Source: Pseudomonadota bacterium
GTDB lineage: Bacteria; Pseudomonadota; Alphaproteobacteria; Rhodobacterales; Rhodobacteraceae
DNA length: 64,000 nucleotides
Direction: 5' to 3'
Assembly: GCA_018240425.1 (NCBI GenBank)
Contig: JAFEFU010000012.1
Span: 62,001 to 126,000 of the forward strand
Shown here in pieces: positions 1 through 9,168 of this stretch (within the stretch, counting starts at the first letter, position 1; each line of letters opens with the position of its first letter). Both the position numbers and the translations under genes were made by a program. The notes beneath the pieces are model-generated. The model had not been told where the DNA came from and made no database searches. It was given only the letters and a program-made list of their open reading frames with translations.

Positions 1-524
1 ACCGCAAGTTCGGCGCGATGGGCGGGCGGCTTTATCATCTGGCGCGCGGCGAGGACAACCGCCGCGTCAACCCGCACGAGCCGATGAAGTCGATCTCCGC
101 CGAGACCACCTTTCACGAGGACACATCCGACCGCGACCTCCTGGATGGTCATCTCTGGCGGCTGGCCGAGCGGGTAGCCGACCGCGCCAAGGCCAAGGAT
201 CTGGCCGGGCGCACGGTGACGCTGAAGCTGCGCCGGCGCGATTTCACGCTTCTGACCCGTTCGCACCGGCTGCGCGACGCAACCCAGATCGCCGACCGCC
301 TTTACCGGGCGGCGGCCGACCTGATGGCGCAGGTGACGGACGGTGGTCCGTTCCGCCTGATCGGGGTCGGTCTCTCGGACATCGTTCCGGGGTGCGAGGC
401 CGACACCAGCGGCGATCTTCTCGACCCTGCCGCGGCCCGCCGCGCCGGCGCCGAGCGGGCGGCAGACGAAATCCGCGCGAAGTTCGGGCGCGATGCGATC
501 ATCAAGGGCCGGGCGCTGCGCTGA
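1..524 (+). CDS. dinB: DNA polymerase IV, C-terminal part (cut by window edge)
   Basis: This is the last ~174 codons of a Y-family translesion polymerase; the catalytic palm and fingers lie outside the window. The visible part holds the start of the little-finger domain (the conserved K-S-I-S-A-E-T-T-F stretch that grips the template) followed by the usual segment of alternating charged and hydrophobic residues rich in Arg/Lys (KLRRRDF). The reading frame is open to the left edge, so the ATG at 18 is internal, not the start. The gene ends with TGA at 522-524, back to back with the convergent amidohydrolase gene. The family match is by recognised motif pattern and is strong; which dinB paralogue it is cannot be told from the fragment. 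Confidence 0.85.
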   Translation, partial: RKFGAMGGRLYHLARGEDNRRVNPHEPMKSISAETTFHEDTSDRDLLDGHLWRLAERVADRAKAKDLAGRTVTLKLRRRDFTLLTRSHRLRDATQIADRLYRAAADLMAQVTDGGPFRLIGVGLSDIVPGCEADTSGDLLDPAAARRAGAERAADEIRAKFGRDAIIKGRALR

Positions 525-1388
525 CTATTCCGCCGCAAGCGGCAGGCCTTCGGGCCGCCCGATCGCCGCGATCGCCCCGAGAACCCGGCCGAAGGTCCTG
601 CGGAAGGCGTCGAACCCCGGCCCCGGGCGGATCGCTGCCTCGTCAAGGTAAAGGGCTCGGTCGATCTCGATCTGGACGACATGCTGGCCGATGCCGGGCC
701 GGCCATAGGTCTGCGCGACATAGGCCCCGGCGAAAGGCGTGTTGCGCGCCACCCGGAGCCCTTCGGACCGGAATGCCTGCTCGACCGCATCGACGACGGC
801 GCCCGAGGCCGCCGCCCCGTAACGGTCGCCCAGGACAATGTCCGGCCGCCGGCCGTCACGATGCGCGATCTGGTCCATCGCCTCGTGCGGCATCGAATGC
901 ATGTCCATCAGGATCGCCTGGCCGAACAGCGCCCGCGATTCGTCCAGAAGGCGGGCCAGGCTGTCGTGATAGGGGTGCCAGTAGGTGCGGATGCGGCTGC
1001 GCGCCTCGGCCAGGCTGATCTTGCCGCTGTAGATCATCCGCCCGCCCGCCACCACGCGCGGGATGACCCCAAGCCCGGACTGGACGCGCGGATTGTGGGC
1101 AAAGCTGCGCGCGCCCTCGACCACCGAAGGGTCAAGCTCCTCGGCCGCGCGGTTGAGGTCGAGAAAGGCGCGCGGCACCGTCGCCGCCAGGAGGGGGGCG
1201 CCGAGGTCCGGCACCACGGACAGGAGGTCGTCGACATGGGCGTCCTCCGAGGTGCGGATCAGCCGCTCGTCAAGGACACTTGCGGCGAGGAAGGCCCGAG
1301 GATAGTCGCGCCCGCTGTGCGGCGAGGCGAACACGACGCTTGTCGTGCGCCGTACCGGCATCGTCAGCCTGTATGCAACCTCGGTCAT
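525..1388 (-). CDS. N-formylglutamate amidohydrolase family protein
   Basis: A 287-residue protein of the N-formylglutamate amidohydrolase (FGase/HutG-like) family, zinc hydrolases that release formate from N-formyl amino acids; some members act on other N-formyl or N-carbamoyl compounds. Recognisable family stretches are F-A-S-P-H-S-G-R-D-Y-P near the N-terminus, the E-D-A-H-V-D segment, the D-L-N-R-A region and I-L-M-D-M-H-S-M in the middle, which supply the usual His/Asp/Glu ligands. I placed the start at the ATG at 1386-1388, which has a GGAAGG-like ribosome site; an upstream in-frame start would add 20 residues unlike the family. No hut genes are adjacent, so a role in histidine breakdown is not supported by context. 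Confidence 0.8.
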   Translation of the reverse strand: MTEVAYRLTMPVRRTTSVVFASPHSGRDYPRAFLAASVLDERLIRTSEDAHVDDLLSVVPDLGAPLLAATVPRAFLDLNRAAEELDPSVVEGARSFAHNPRVQSGLGVIPRVVAGGRMIYSGKISLAEARSRIRTYWHPYHDSLARLLDESRALFGQAILMDMHSMPHEAMDQIAHRDGRRPDIVLGDRYGAAASGAVVDAVEQAFRSEGLRVARNTPFAGAYVAQTYGRPGIGQHVVQIEIDRALYLDEAAIRPGPGFDAFRRTFGRVLGAIAAIGRPEGLPLAAE

Positions 1389-1442
1389 GGCCTTCCGCTC
1401 CCACCCATGACCATAGCGGCAAAAAACCGGTTGCCAAACCCC

Positions 1443-1471
1443 TTGCAAGCCCCGGCGACTCCTTTTATAGA
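1443..1471 (+). promoter_or_regulatory. Sigma-70-type promoter for tRNA-Val and rpmJ
   Basis: TTGCAA at 1443-1448 and TATAGA at 1466-1471 are separated by exactly 17 bp. The predicted start lies about 60 nt before the tRNA. Such near-consensus spacing is uncommon in this high-GC sequence, so the assignment is fairly good. Confidence 0.6.
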
Positions 1472-1535
1472 CCCCGGGACCGACGCGGTTCCGCCCGCGT
1501 CCTATTTGTTTTGGGCAGGCGGGATTGTTGCGGAG

Positions 1536-1610
<75 letters not shown>

Positions 1611-1673
1611 TTCACCGCCCCTGTGGGGGCAACAGGTTTCAAGGCGCAAGGCGCGCCGCGAAGGAGAAGAACG

Positions 1674-1799
1674 ATGAAGGTTGCGAACTCGCTCCGCTCG
1701 CTGAAGACGCGTCACCGCGATTGCCAGATCGTGCGCCGCAAGGGCCGCGTCTATGTGATCAACAAGACGCAGAAGCGTTACAAGGCCCGCCAGGGGTAA
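1674..1799 (+). CDS. rpmJ: 50S ribosomal protein L36, cysteine-poor form
   Basis: A 41-residue, very basic protein (starts [11 protein letters not shown], ends KARQG) matching bacterial L36, which binds 23S rRNA in the large subunit. It is of the C-minus type: only one cysteine (in H-R-D-C-Q) remains of the four zinc ligands of classic L36, so it should fold without zinc. The ATG at 1674 follows an AAGGAGA ribosome site. It stands directly after tRNA-Val and probably shares its promoter. A GC-rich inverted repeat (about 1845-1866) follows the gene but lacks a T-run. Confidence 0.93.
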   Translation: MKVANSLRSLKTRHRDCQIVRRKGRVYVINKTQKRYKARQG

Positions 1800-1931
1800 G
1801 GCGCGCCCGGACGATCTCCCGGTGGAAGATCGTCAGCGCCGAACGCCCGCCGCCCAGGTGGCGGGCTGGGAACGCTTCCGGCAGACGGAACTCAGGGGCC
1901 GCCACGGGAAACCGGGCGGCTCTTCCGTTTG

Positions 1932-2303
1932 TCATCCCCACGCCTTCGCCCGCCGGTCGAACACCTCGCTCTGCGGGTTGACCACGCAGAAGCGATGGCC
2001 GGTCGGGGCCTCCATCACGATCCAGCGCTTGATGCGGGCCACCACCTTGGCGCCAAGCGCCTCGAGCCGCGCCACCTCGGCCTCCTTGTCGTCGGATTCG
2101 ATGTCCATGTGGACGCGGGGGGCATGGTCGACGGCCTGCACCAGAATCTTCAACTCGCCCTGATCGGAGATTTCGGCATATTTGCCGCCTTCGTCGAATT
2201 CGAGCTGGCCGCCGAGGGCGGCGGCCCAGAACCGGGCCGCGGGTTCCACCTTGTCGGCCGTGCAGTCGATGACGATGCAGCCGAGCCGCGACCTGTGCGC
2301 CAT
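1932..2303 (-). CDS. VOC superfamily (glyoxalase/bleomycin-resistance-like) protein
   Basis: A 123-residue single vicinal-oxygen-chelate domain, the fold of glyoxalase I, dioxygenases and bleomycin-binding proteins. The visible pattern is a start strand G-C-I-V-I-D-C-T, a helix A-A-R-F-W-A-A-A-L-G-G, then Q-A-V-D-H-A-P-R-V-H-M-D-I-E and a closing segment A-P-T-G-H-R-F-C-V-V-N-P, typical of the small glyoxalase_6-type proteins. The substrate cannot be read from sequence. The ATG at 2301-2303 begins one base after the stop of rmuC, so the two genes are probably cotranscribed; longer upstream starts would run into rmuC. Confidence 0.75.
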   Translation of the reverse strand: MAHRSRLGCIVIDCTADKVEPAARFWAAALGGQLEFDEGGKYAEISDQGELKILVQAVDHAPRVHMDIESDDKEAEVARLEALGAKVVARIKRWIVMEAPTGHRFCVVNPQSEVFDRRAKAWG

Positions 2304-2304
2304 G

Positions 2305-3489
2305 TCACCCTCCGTCGGCGGTTGCCTGACCCTTGGCCAGCGGCACGACGTTCGCCGCGTCCGGGGCCAGCTCCTCGAAATCGAAGTTGTCCAGCCGCTT
2401 GGCGCGCTTTCCGGCCTTGTCGGCGGAAATGCGGATATCCTCGATGTCCTTCGCCGCCTGGCCGAAATGGCGGTCAAGGTTGGCCACCCGTTCACCCAGC
2501 CGGTCGACATCACCGTGGAGGAGCGCCAGTTCCTTGCGGATCGCGCCGGCCTGCGCCCGCATCCGCGCATCCTTCAGGACCGCGCGCATGGTGTGCAGCG
2601 TCGCCATGCAGGTCGTGGGCGAGACGATCCAGACCTTGAGGCCAAAGCCTTCGCGCACCAGTTCGGGGAAATTGGCGTGGAGTTCGGCATAGACCGCCTC
2701 GGACGGCAGGAACATCAGCGCGCCGTCCGCCGTCTCGCCTTCGAGGATATAGCGTTCGGCGATGGCCTTCAGGTGGCCGCGAACGGCGATCTTCAGCATC
2801 CGCTGCGCCTCGATCAGTTCGGCATTGTTGGTGGCGCGGCGAAGCGCCTCGTAGGATTCGAGGGGGAATTTCGAATCGATGACGATCGGGCCGGGCGGAT
2901 TGGGCAGGTGGATCAGGCAGTCGGCGCGGCGGCCGTTCGAGAGCGTCGCCTGCATCGTGTAGCTGTCGGCGGGCAGCGCCTTCTGCACGATGTCATGGAG
3001 CTGGATTTCGCCGAAGGCGCCGCGAGTCTGCTTGTTCGACAATATGTCCTGGAGCCCGAGGACGTTGCCCGACAGTTTCTCGATATTGGCCTGGGCCTTG
3101 TCGATGGTTTCCAGCCGCTGTTGCAGGTCGCCGAGGCTGCGGGCGGTGCGGGTGGCGCTGCCCTGAAGGCTTTCGGTCATGCCGCGCGACACCTCGGCCA
3201 GCCGCGCCTCCATCAGGTGCAGAAGTTTCGCCTGTGCCGCCGCCGAGGCCTCGGACACATGGGTGATGCCGCCCGAAAGCTGCTGCTGCCCGTCCGAGAG
3301 CGCCTGCACCCGCTGGCCGAGAGTGCTCATCTGGTAAAGGAGCGGATCGGTCAGCCGGGCCGAACGGGCGGCGGTGCGCAGGGTCTGGATCATCAGCACG
3401 AACAGCAGGACGAGAAGCGCCGCCCCGATGAGCGCGGCGATGACCTTCGGATCGTCGAAGGCATAGGTCTGCGTGCTGATCTGGATCAT
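2305..3489 (-). CDS. rmuC: DNA recombination protein RmuC homologue
   Basis: A 394-residue protein of the RmuC family, predicted nucleases of the PD-(D/E)xK type that limit recombination at inverted repeats in E. coli. It has a short N-terminal membrane anchor (around residues 12-34, rich in Leu/Ala/Val), a long coiled-coil region full of Gln, Glu and Arg, then the conserved RmuC core with R-G-A-F-G-E-I-Q-L, the [10 protein letters not shown] motif carrying the likely catalytic Asp and Lys, and the following S-P-T-T segment. The start ATG at 3487-3489 overlaps the mutL stop by four bases (ATGA), which implies translational coupling with mismatch repair. Confidence 0.88.
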   Translation of the reverse strand: MIQISTQTYAFDDPKVIAALIGAALLVLLFVLMIQTLRTAARSARLTDPLLYQMSTLGQRVQALSDGQQQLSGGITHVSEASAAAQAKLLHLMEARLAEVSRGMTESLQGSATRTARSLGDLQQRLETIDKAQANIEKLSGNVLGLQDILSNKQTRGAFGEIQLHDIVQKALPADSYTMQATLSNGRRADCLIHLPNPPGPIVIDSKFPLESYEALRRATNNAELIEAQRMLKIAVRGHLKAIAERYILEGETADGALMFLPSEAVYAELHANFPELVREGFGLKVWIVSPTTCMATLHTMRAVLKDARMRAQAGAIRKELALLHGDVDRLGERVANLDRHFGQAAKDIEDIRISADKAGKRAKRLDNFDFEELAPDAANVVPLAKGQATADGG

Positions 3490-5318
3490 GTGCGCCCGAA
3501 CAACCGTTCGATGTCGGCGAGTTTCAGCTCGACATAGGTGGGCCGGCCGTGGTTGCACTGGCCGGAGAGGGGTGTCGCCTCCATCTCGCGCAAGAGCGCG
3601 TTCATCTCTTCGGGCCGCATCTGCCGCCCCGAGCGCACCGAGCCGTGGCAGGCCATGCGCGACAGGATCGCGTCCAGCCGCGAGGCAAGCCGGTGGCTGG
3701 CGCCCTGGTCGGCCAGCTCGTCGATCATGTCGCGCAGGAGGGCCGCGGCGTTGACCGGGCCGAGGAGCGCCGGGGCGGCGCGGACGGCAACGGCGGACCC
3801 GCCGAAAGGTTCAAGCGACAGCCCGAGAGTTTCGAGTTCGCCGGCGTGGTCAAGCAGCATCGCCGCATCATGGGCAGGAAGTTCGACGATCTCGGGGATG
3901 AGAAGCACCTGGGCGGCGATCCCCCGCCCGGCCCTCTCAGCCTTCAATCGTTCATAGACCAGCCGCTCATGGGCGGCGTGCTGATCGACGATGACGATGC
4001 CGGTCGCGGTCTGGGCGATGATGTAGTTCTCGTGGACCTGCGCCCGCGCGGCACCGAGCGGATGGTCGGCGGCCTCGGTCGGCGGCGGTTCGGCCGGGTG
4101 GTCGAAGCGGGCCGAGGCCTCGGCCAGCCCGGGGGCCAGCGGTGCCTGCAGCGCGGCGGCATAGGCAAGCGTCGCCGCTGCCGGGCGGTCCATCTGGTAA
4201 TGGCGCGGCACTGTCTCGGGCCGCATCGCCCCGAGCGTCAGCCCGGCAACGGTCGAGGAGGCGCGGTGGCCGGCCGCCGCCAGGGCATGGCGCAGCGCCG
4301 ACACGATCAGCCCGCGGGCGATGCCCGGTTCGCGGAAGCGGACCTCGGCCTTGGCGGGGTGGACGTTCACGTCCACCTCTTGTGGGTCAAGCGTCAGAAA
4401 CAGGACCGCCGCCGGGTGGCGGTCGCGCGACAGCACATCCTGATAGGCGGCGCGCAGGGCCCCGATCAGGAGCTTGTCGCGCACTGGACGGCCGTTGACG
4501 AACAGGTATTGTTCGACCGCCGCGCCGCGCGAATAGGTGGGCAGCGCCGCATAGCCGGTCAGGCGGATGCCCTCGCGTTCGGCGTCGATGGGCAGGGCAT
4601 TGTCGGCGAAGTCGGCACCGATCAGGCTGCGCAGGCGCTGGCCGAGGGCGTCGAACAGGTCGCCCGGTTCGGCGTCGGCGCGCAGGAGCGTGCGGCCCGG
4701 ACCGCCCCCCGACAGGTCGGTGAGCGTGAAGGCCACCTGCGGCTCGGCCATTGCCAGACGGCGCACCACGTCGACGATGGCCTGGGCCTCGGCCCGGTCG
4801 CTGCGCAGGAACTTGAGCCGGGCGGGGGTGGCAAAGAAAAGGTCGCGCAGTTCGACGATGGTGCCGCGCGACAGGGCCGCCGGTTTCGCCGGGCCTTCGC
4901 GGCCGCCCTCGACCGCGATCTGCGCCGCCTGATGCCCGGCGGCGCGGCTGGTCAGCGTCAGCCGCCCGACCGCGCCGAGCGAGGGCAGCGCCTCGCCGCG
5001 GAAGCCGAAGGTATGGATGTTCAGAAGGTCCGACCCGTCGATCTTCGACGTGGCGTGGCGCGACAGGGCCAGTGGCAGGTCGGCCCCGGTCATGCCGCAG
5101 CCGTCGTCGGTGACGCGGATCAGGGTCTTGCCGCCGTCGGCATAGGCGACATCCACCCGCCGCGCCCCGGCGTCGAGCGCGTTTTCCACCAGTTCCTTGA
5201 CTGCCGAGGCCGGACGCTCCACCACCTCGCCCGCGGCGATCCGGTTCACCGCCGCTTCGTCAAGCTGGCGGATGACCGGGCGATCAGCCACATGGATATT
5301 GGGGTTCTCGGCGTTCAT
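3486..5318 (-). CDS. mutL: DNA mismatch repair protein MutL (endonuclease type)
   Basis: A 610-residue MutL, which couples MutS mismatch recognition to strand removal. The N-terminal GHKL ATPase is complete: the segment [10 protein letters not shown], then [10 protein letters not shown], the T-D-D-G-C-G-M nucleotide loop and F-R-G-E-A-L-P-S. The C-terminal domain carries the metal-binding D-Q-H-A-x2-E-x4-E motif (about residues 445-456), followed by C-H-G-S and C-N-H-G-R-P. This marks a nicking MutL, expected where MutH is absent. I chose the ATG at 5316-5318; a longer frame adds 15 poorly conserved residues. It is the first gene of a mutL-rmuC-VOC operon. Confidence 0.95.
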   Translation of the reverse strand: MNAENPNIHVADRPVIRQLDEAAVNRIAAGEVVERPASAVKELVENALDAGARRVDVAYADGGKTLIRVTDDGCGMTGADLPLALSRHATSKIDGSDLLNIHTFGFRGEALPSLGAVGRLTLTSRAAGHQAAQIAVEGGREGPAKPAALSRGTIVELRDLFFATPARLKFLRSDRAEAQAIVDVVRRLAMAEPQVAFTLTDLSGGGPGRTLLRADAEPGDLFDALGQRLRSLIGADFADNALPIDAEREGIRLTGYAALPTYSRGAAVEQYLFVNGRPVRDKLLIGALRAAYQDVLSRDRHPAAVLFLTLDPQEVDVNVHPAKAEVRFREPGIARGLIVSALRHALAAAGHRASSTVAGLTLGAMRPETVPRHYQMDRPAAATLAYAAALQAPLAPGLAEASARFDHPAEPPPTEAADHPLGAARAQVHENYIIAQTATGIVIVDQHAAHERLVYERLKAERAGRGIAAQVLLIPEIVELPAHDAAMLLDHAGELETLGLSLEPFGGSAVAVRAAPALLGPVNAAALLRDMIDELADQGASHRLASRLDAILSRMACHGSVRSGRQMRPEEMNALLREMEATPLSGQCNHGRPTYVELKLADIERLFGRT

Positions 5319-5359
5319 GCCCCAACTGATAGCATGGAGCAGGAGATTCGGCCAAGCCT

Positions 5360-6670
5360 TCACGGGTCCGAAACAACACCGTCGGGATGGCCGACCACGG
5401 TGAATGTCAGCTTGTCGGGCGTCATCAGCCGGTGCGCGACACGGTTCACGTCGGCCAGCGTCACCGCCTGAATCAGACCGTTGCGGCGGGTGACATAGTC
5501 GGCAGGCAGGCCGACCATCTGCATTCCCACGAGAATGCCCGCGATATTGTCGTTGCCGTCGAAGCGCAGCGGGTAGGAGCCGGTCATGTAGGTCTTGGCC
5601 GCCGTCAGTTCCGCCTCGGTCACGCCCTTGTCGGCAGTCTCGGCCCAGACCTGGCGCACGACCTTGATCGCCTCGGCCACCTTTTCGTTGCCCGAGGCAA
5701 AGCCGCCCTGCCAGTAGTCGGTGTGATCAAGGATCACCAGATGGGTCGAGATTCCATAGGTCAGGCCGCGCTTTTCGCGCACCTCGTTCATCAGCCGCGC
5801 GCTGAACCCGTCGCCGCCGACAACCTGGTTCAGAAGTGCCGCAGCGAAATAGTCCTTGTCGGTCAGCCTGAGGCCCGCCTGGGCGAACACGACCACCGAC
5901 TGCGGCGTGTCGAAGGGCACGACCGTCACCTTGCCGTCAAGCCGGGGGGCCACGTCGGCGACCTGCGGCGCGCCGGTGGCGGGCAGGCCGTCGAACAGCC
6001 GGTCCAGCACCTGGCCGAGCGCCGCGGGCGTGATGTCGCCGGCGGCGGACACGAACAGCCTGTCGCGGGTCATCGACGCCGCCTTGGCGGCGAGGATGTC
6101 GTCGCGGGTCAGGGCCTGGACGCTTTCGGGGGTGCCGAGGTCGGACGAGCCATAGGGATGGTCGCCGAACGCCGCCGCGCTCCAGCGGTCGCTGGCGATC
6201 TGCTGGGGGTCGGTCGCGTGCGCCTGGATGATCGACCCGATCTGCCCCTTCACCCGGTCGATCGAGGCCTGGTCGAAGGTCGGATCGGTCAGGGCCTGGT
6301 GCAGAAGCGCCACCGCCGCATCGCGGTTCTCGGTCAGCATCTGCGCCGAGACCGAGACCGAATCGGCATCGGCGTCAAAGCCGAAGCGGGCCGCCAGGGC
6401 TTCGCGCGCCTGAGCAAAGCCCTGCGAGTCGAGCTTGCCCGATCCTTCCTCGAGAAGCCCGGCCATCAGCATCGTGGCCCCGCGCTTTCCCGGCGCATCG
6501 AGCGAGGTGCCGCCTCGAAAGCGGATCTCGAGCGCGGTGAAGGGGATACCGTGATCCTCGACCAGCCAGGCCTTGATGCCGCCGGGCGAGGTCACTTCCT
6601 GGATCTTCACCTCGGCCAGGCAGGGCGCCGCCAGCACGCAGAGAAGGGCGGTCAGCAGCGCGCGGATCAT
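5360..6670 (-). CDS. M16 family peptidase, non-catalytic partner subunit
   Basis: A 436-residue insulinase/mitochondrial-processing-peptidase family protein with an N-terminal signal peptide (cleavage near A-P-C-L-A), so it acts in the periplasm. It has the two-lobed M16 layout, but the region that should carry the zinc motif HxxEH reads [16 protein letters not shown], so both zinc histidines are missing. The C-terminal half keeps the R/Y pair seen in the partner subunit (R-E-K-R-G-L-T-Y-G). It overlaps the active M16 gene upstream by four bases, so the two almost certainly form a heterodimer. The substrate is unknown. Confidence 0.85.
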   Translation of the reverse strand: MIRALLTALLCVLAAPCLAEVKIQEVTSPGGIKAWLVEDHGIPFTALEIRFRGGTSLDAPGKRGATMLMAGLLEEGSGKLDSQGFAQAREALAARFGFDADADSVSVSAQMLTENRDAAVALLHQALTDPTFDQASIDRVKGQIGSIIQAHATDPQQIASDRWSAAAFGDHPYGSSDLGTPESVQALTRDDILAAKAASMTRDRLFVSAAGDITPAALGQVLDRLFDGLPATGAPQVADVAPRLDGKVTVVPFDTPQSVVVFAQAGLRLTDKDYFAAALLNQVVGGDGFSARLMNEVREKRGLTYGISTHLVILDHTDYWQGGFASGNEKVAEAIKVVRQVWAETADKGVTEAELTAAKTYMTGSYPLRFDGNDNIAGILVGMQMVGLPADYVTRRNGLIQAVTLADVNRVAHRLMTPDKLTFTVVGHPDGVVSDP

Positions 6671-8007
6671 GGCAGGTCCTCCTGGCCGGCATTGGTCATG
6701 GCCCAGCCGGTCACCGCGTGACGGCGGTCGAACAGCGCCTTGGCGGCGGCCAGCACGTCGTCCGCGGTCACGGACTGAAGCACATCGGGCCAGGCCTGCT
6801 CGTCCTCGACGGTCAGGCCCGAGGTCAGCGCCTGCCCATAGTCCCGGGCCAGGTCGCCGACATCGTCCTTCTTGTAGATCAGTTCGGCCTTCAACTGGGT
6901 CTTCAGCCGGGCGAAATGGTCGGGATCGACGCCCTTGGCCAGGAAATCGGCCAGCACCTTGTCCATCGCCCGCTCGGCATCCGCGAGGCTGACGCCCGGC
7001 ACCGGAACGACATAAAGCGTGAAGGTCGTCGGATCGAGCGACGTGCCGTCGTAAGAAGCCCCGGCCGAGACCGCGATCTTCTGGTCGAAGGACAGGGAAC
7101 GCGACAGGAGAGAGGTCTGCGCGTTTCCTCCGAGGAGTGCCGCGAGGAAGGTCAGGGCCGCCGCCTGCTTCTGGTCGCCGTGCCGGCGCTGTGGCGCCAG
7201 GTAGCTGCGCGTCACCATCGGCTGGGCGATGTTCGGATCAGCGAAGGACAGGCGCCGCTCGGCCAGTTGCGGCGGCTCTTGCGGGCGCTTGCGCGGAACG
7301 ATTCCGTCGCTGGGTTTCAGCGGGCCGTAGTATTTCCGGGCCAGCTCTTCGACATCGGCAGGCCGGACATCGCCGGCGACGATCAGGATCGCGTCGTTGG
7401 GGGCGTAATAGTGGCGATACCAGGCCAAGGCATCCTGGCGGGTCAGCGCCTCCATCTCCTGCCGCCAGCCGATCGTCGGCGTTCCGTAGGGAGAGTTCAG
7501 GAACTGGGCCGCGGCGAGCTGTTCGTGGAACAGCGCCTCGGGGCTCGAGTCGATGCGCTGGCTGCGCTCTTCGAGGATGACCTGGCGCTCGGTCTTCACG
7601 TCATCCTCGGACAGGATCAGGTTGCGCATCCGGTCGGCCTCCATGCGCATGACCAGATCCAGCCGGTCGGCGGCAAGGCGCTGGAAATAGACGGTCTGGT
7701 CATAGGAGGTGAAGGCATTGTCATAGCCGCCGTTGGCCTCGACGATCTTCGACAGCTCGCCCCCCGGCACCGTCTTGGTGCCCTTGAACATCAGGTGCTC
7801 CAGGAAATGCGCGACCCCCGACTTGCCGCGCTGCTCATCGGCCGATCCGGCGCGATACCAGACCATGTGGGTCACGACCGGGGCGCGGTGATCCTCGATC
7901 ACGATGCCCTGCATCCCGTTCTTGAGGGTGAAGGTCGTCACCTGGTCGGCCAGTGCCGCCGGGGCGATCAGGAGCCACAGCGCAAGGGCGCCGACTATGC
8001 GAGACAT
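6667..8007 (-). CDS. M16 family zinc peptidase, catalytic subunit
   Basis: A 446-residue periplasmic M16 metalloprotease related to PqqL, YmxG and the mitochondrial processing peptidase. After a signal peptide (ending near residue 20, A-A-L-A) comes the inverted zinc motif H67-F-L-E70-H71, with the third ligand expected in the T-E-R-Q-V-I-L-E-E segment downstream. The start ATG at 8005-8007 has a GGAGGAT ribosome site. It overlaps the inactive partner gene (ATGA). Such active/inactive tandem pairs are standard in alphaproteobacteria; probable jobs are peptide turnover in the cell envelope. Confidence 0.9.
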   Translation of the reverse strand: MSRIVGALALWLLIAPAALADQVTTFTLKNGMQGIVIEDHRAPVVTHMVWYRAGSADEQRGKSGVAHFLEHLMFKGTKTVPGGELSKIVEANGGYDNAFTSYDQTVYFQRLAADRLDLVMRMEADRMRNLILSEDDVKTERQVILEERSQRIDSSPEALFHEQLAAAQFLNSPYGTPTIGWRQEMEALTRQDALAWYRHYYAPNDAILIVAGDVRPADVEELARKYYGPLKPSDGIVPRKRPQEPPQLAERRLSFADPNIAQPMVTRSYLAPQRRHGDQKQAAALTFLAALLGGNAQTSLLSRSLSFDQKIAVSAGASYDGTSLDPTTFTLYVVPVPGVSLADAERAMDKVLADFLAKGVDPDHFARLKTQLKAELIYKKDDVGDLARDYGQALTSGLTVEDEQAWPDVLQSVTADDVLAAAKALFDRRHAVTGWAMTNAGQEDLP

Positions 8008-8094
8008 CCGATCCTCCGGGCTGGACGGGGTGCACTCTACGGGCGCCCCCGGCGGGTGCAAGCCCGCCGCCGCGCGCGGCCGGTCACATCGGCG

Positions 8095-8640
8095 CTATTT
8101 CTTCTGTTCGGATTCCGGCGGCGCGCTGACGTTGCGCACCCCGAGCCGGCGCCAGTAGGCCAGTTCCTCGTAGGGGTCGAGTTCCATCGGCCGGTAGGCG
8201 CTGAAATAGGTGTTGGCGCCGAACAGCCGCTGCAGAAGCCGGCCGTTGTGGCGGCGGCGGAAATCCAGATCCTCGGCGGCAAGGACGCTGCGGATGTCGG
8301 CAGCCGTGCCGAAGCGGCCGGCATAGCCGACCAGCGCGGAATTGGCGGCGGCGATCTTGCCGGGCGTCACCGCGGCGGGATTGCCGCCAAGCGCGGCCAC
8401 CGCGTCGGCCTCGGGCGTCGGGTCGGTGATGTTGGTGCCGCCGGGCGTCGGATCGGGCAGGGCCTTGAGATCGGCGGGCATGGTCAGGGGCTTGGTCGGC
8501 AGGATCGCGAACTCATCCGGGCTGCGGGTCTGCGAGCGGATGTGCATCAGCTTTGGCGGCGCCTTTTCGCCGCCGCCGCAGGCCGACAATGCCAGCGCCG
8601 CGAGAAGCGCGCCACCCACAATGCCTTGCCTTACCTTCAT
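8095..8640 (-). CDS. DUF3035 family lipoprotein
   Basis: A 181-residue protein beginning with a lipoprotein signal sequence whose lipobox reads L-S-A-C, with the acylated Cys at residue 21. The mature part is proline- and alanine-rich, followed by a C-terminal segment with charged and aromatic residues (L-D-F-R-R-R-H-N-G-R and Y-R-P-M-E-L-D-P-Y-E-E). This matches the DUF3035 lipoproteins common in Rhodobacteraceae, whose function is not known. It lies between lspA, which encodes the peptidase that matures lipoproteins, and the M16 pair, all on the same strand, so it is likely part of an envelope-protein operon. Confidence 0.8.
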   Translation of the reverse strand: MKVRQGIVGGALLAALALSACGGGEKAPPKLMHIRSQTRSPDEFAILPTKPLTMPADLKALPDPTPGGTNITDPTPEADAVAALGGNPAAVTPGKIAAANSALVGYAGRFGTAADIRSVLAAEDLDFRRRHNGRLLQRLFGANTYFSAYRPMELDPYEELAYWRRLGVRNVSAPPESEQKK

Positions 8641-8674
8641 CAGACACTCCCGCCTCGGTCGGCCTTGTCTTAGC

Positions 8675-9163
8675 CTATGATTTCCGGCGCGTCACGGGGG
8701 TCTTGTCCCGGCCCGAGAAAATCACCAGCCCGAGCGCGCCGAGGAAGATCGCGACATCGGCGACATTGAACGAGAAGGGATTGTTGATCCCCGGCACCGA
8801 CATGTTGAGGAAGTCCGCCACTGCTCCGTAGATCAGCCGGTCGACGACATTGCCCATTGCCCCGCCGATCAGGAGGCCCGAGAAGATCTGGACGCGCGGG
8901 TTCTTCCGTTCGCGCGCCGCCCAGAGCCAGATCCAGCCCGATATGCCCAGCGCCAGCGCGATCAGGAGCCAGCGGGCGAATTCGTGCGAACTGGACAGGA
9001 GGCCGAAGTTGATCCCGTCGTTCCAGGCCATGCGGAATTCAAGCCAGGGCGGCCAGACCGGATAGACCAGCGCCTGTTCGAGGTTCAGCCCGTGCACGAC
9101 GAGAAGCTTGGTGATCTGGTCTGCCGCGAAGGTCGCAAGCGCCGTCCTGACGAGGGTGCGCAT
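8675..9163 (-). CDS. lspA: Lipoprotein signal peptidase (signal peptidase II)
   Basis: A 162-residue inner-membrane aspartic peptidase that cleaves the signal peptide of diacylated prolipoproteins. Four membrane spans are visible. The conserved catalytic region is present: G-N-V-V-D-R-L with the first Asp, and F-N-V-A-D-V-A-I-F with the second. The N-terminal D-Q-I-T-K segment is also typical. The start ATG is at 9161-9163, five bases after the purH stop, so it is probably transcribed with purH. It precedes the DUF3035 lipoprotein gene, one of its probable substrates. Confidence 0.95.
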   Translation of the reverse strand: MRTLVRTALATFAADQITKLLVVHGLNLEQALVYPVWPPWLEFRMAWNDGINFGLLSSSHEFARWLLIALALGISGWIWLWAARERKNPRVQIFSGLLIGGAMGNVVDRLIYGAVADFLNMSVPGINNPFSFNVADVAIFLGALGLVIFSGRDKTPVTRRKS

Positions 9164-9168
9164 GGCGG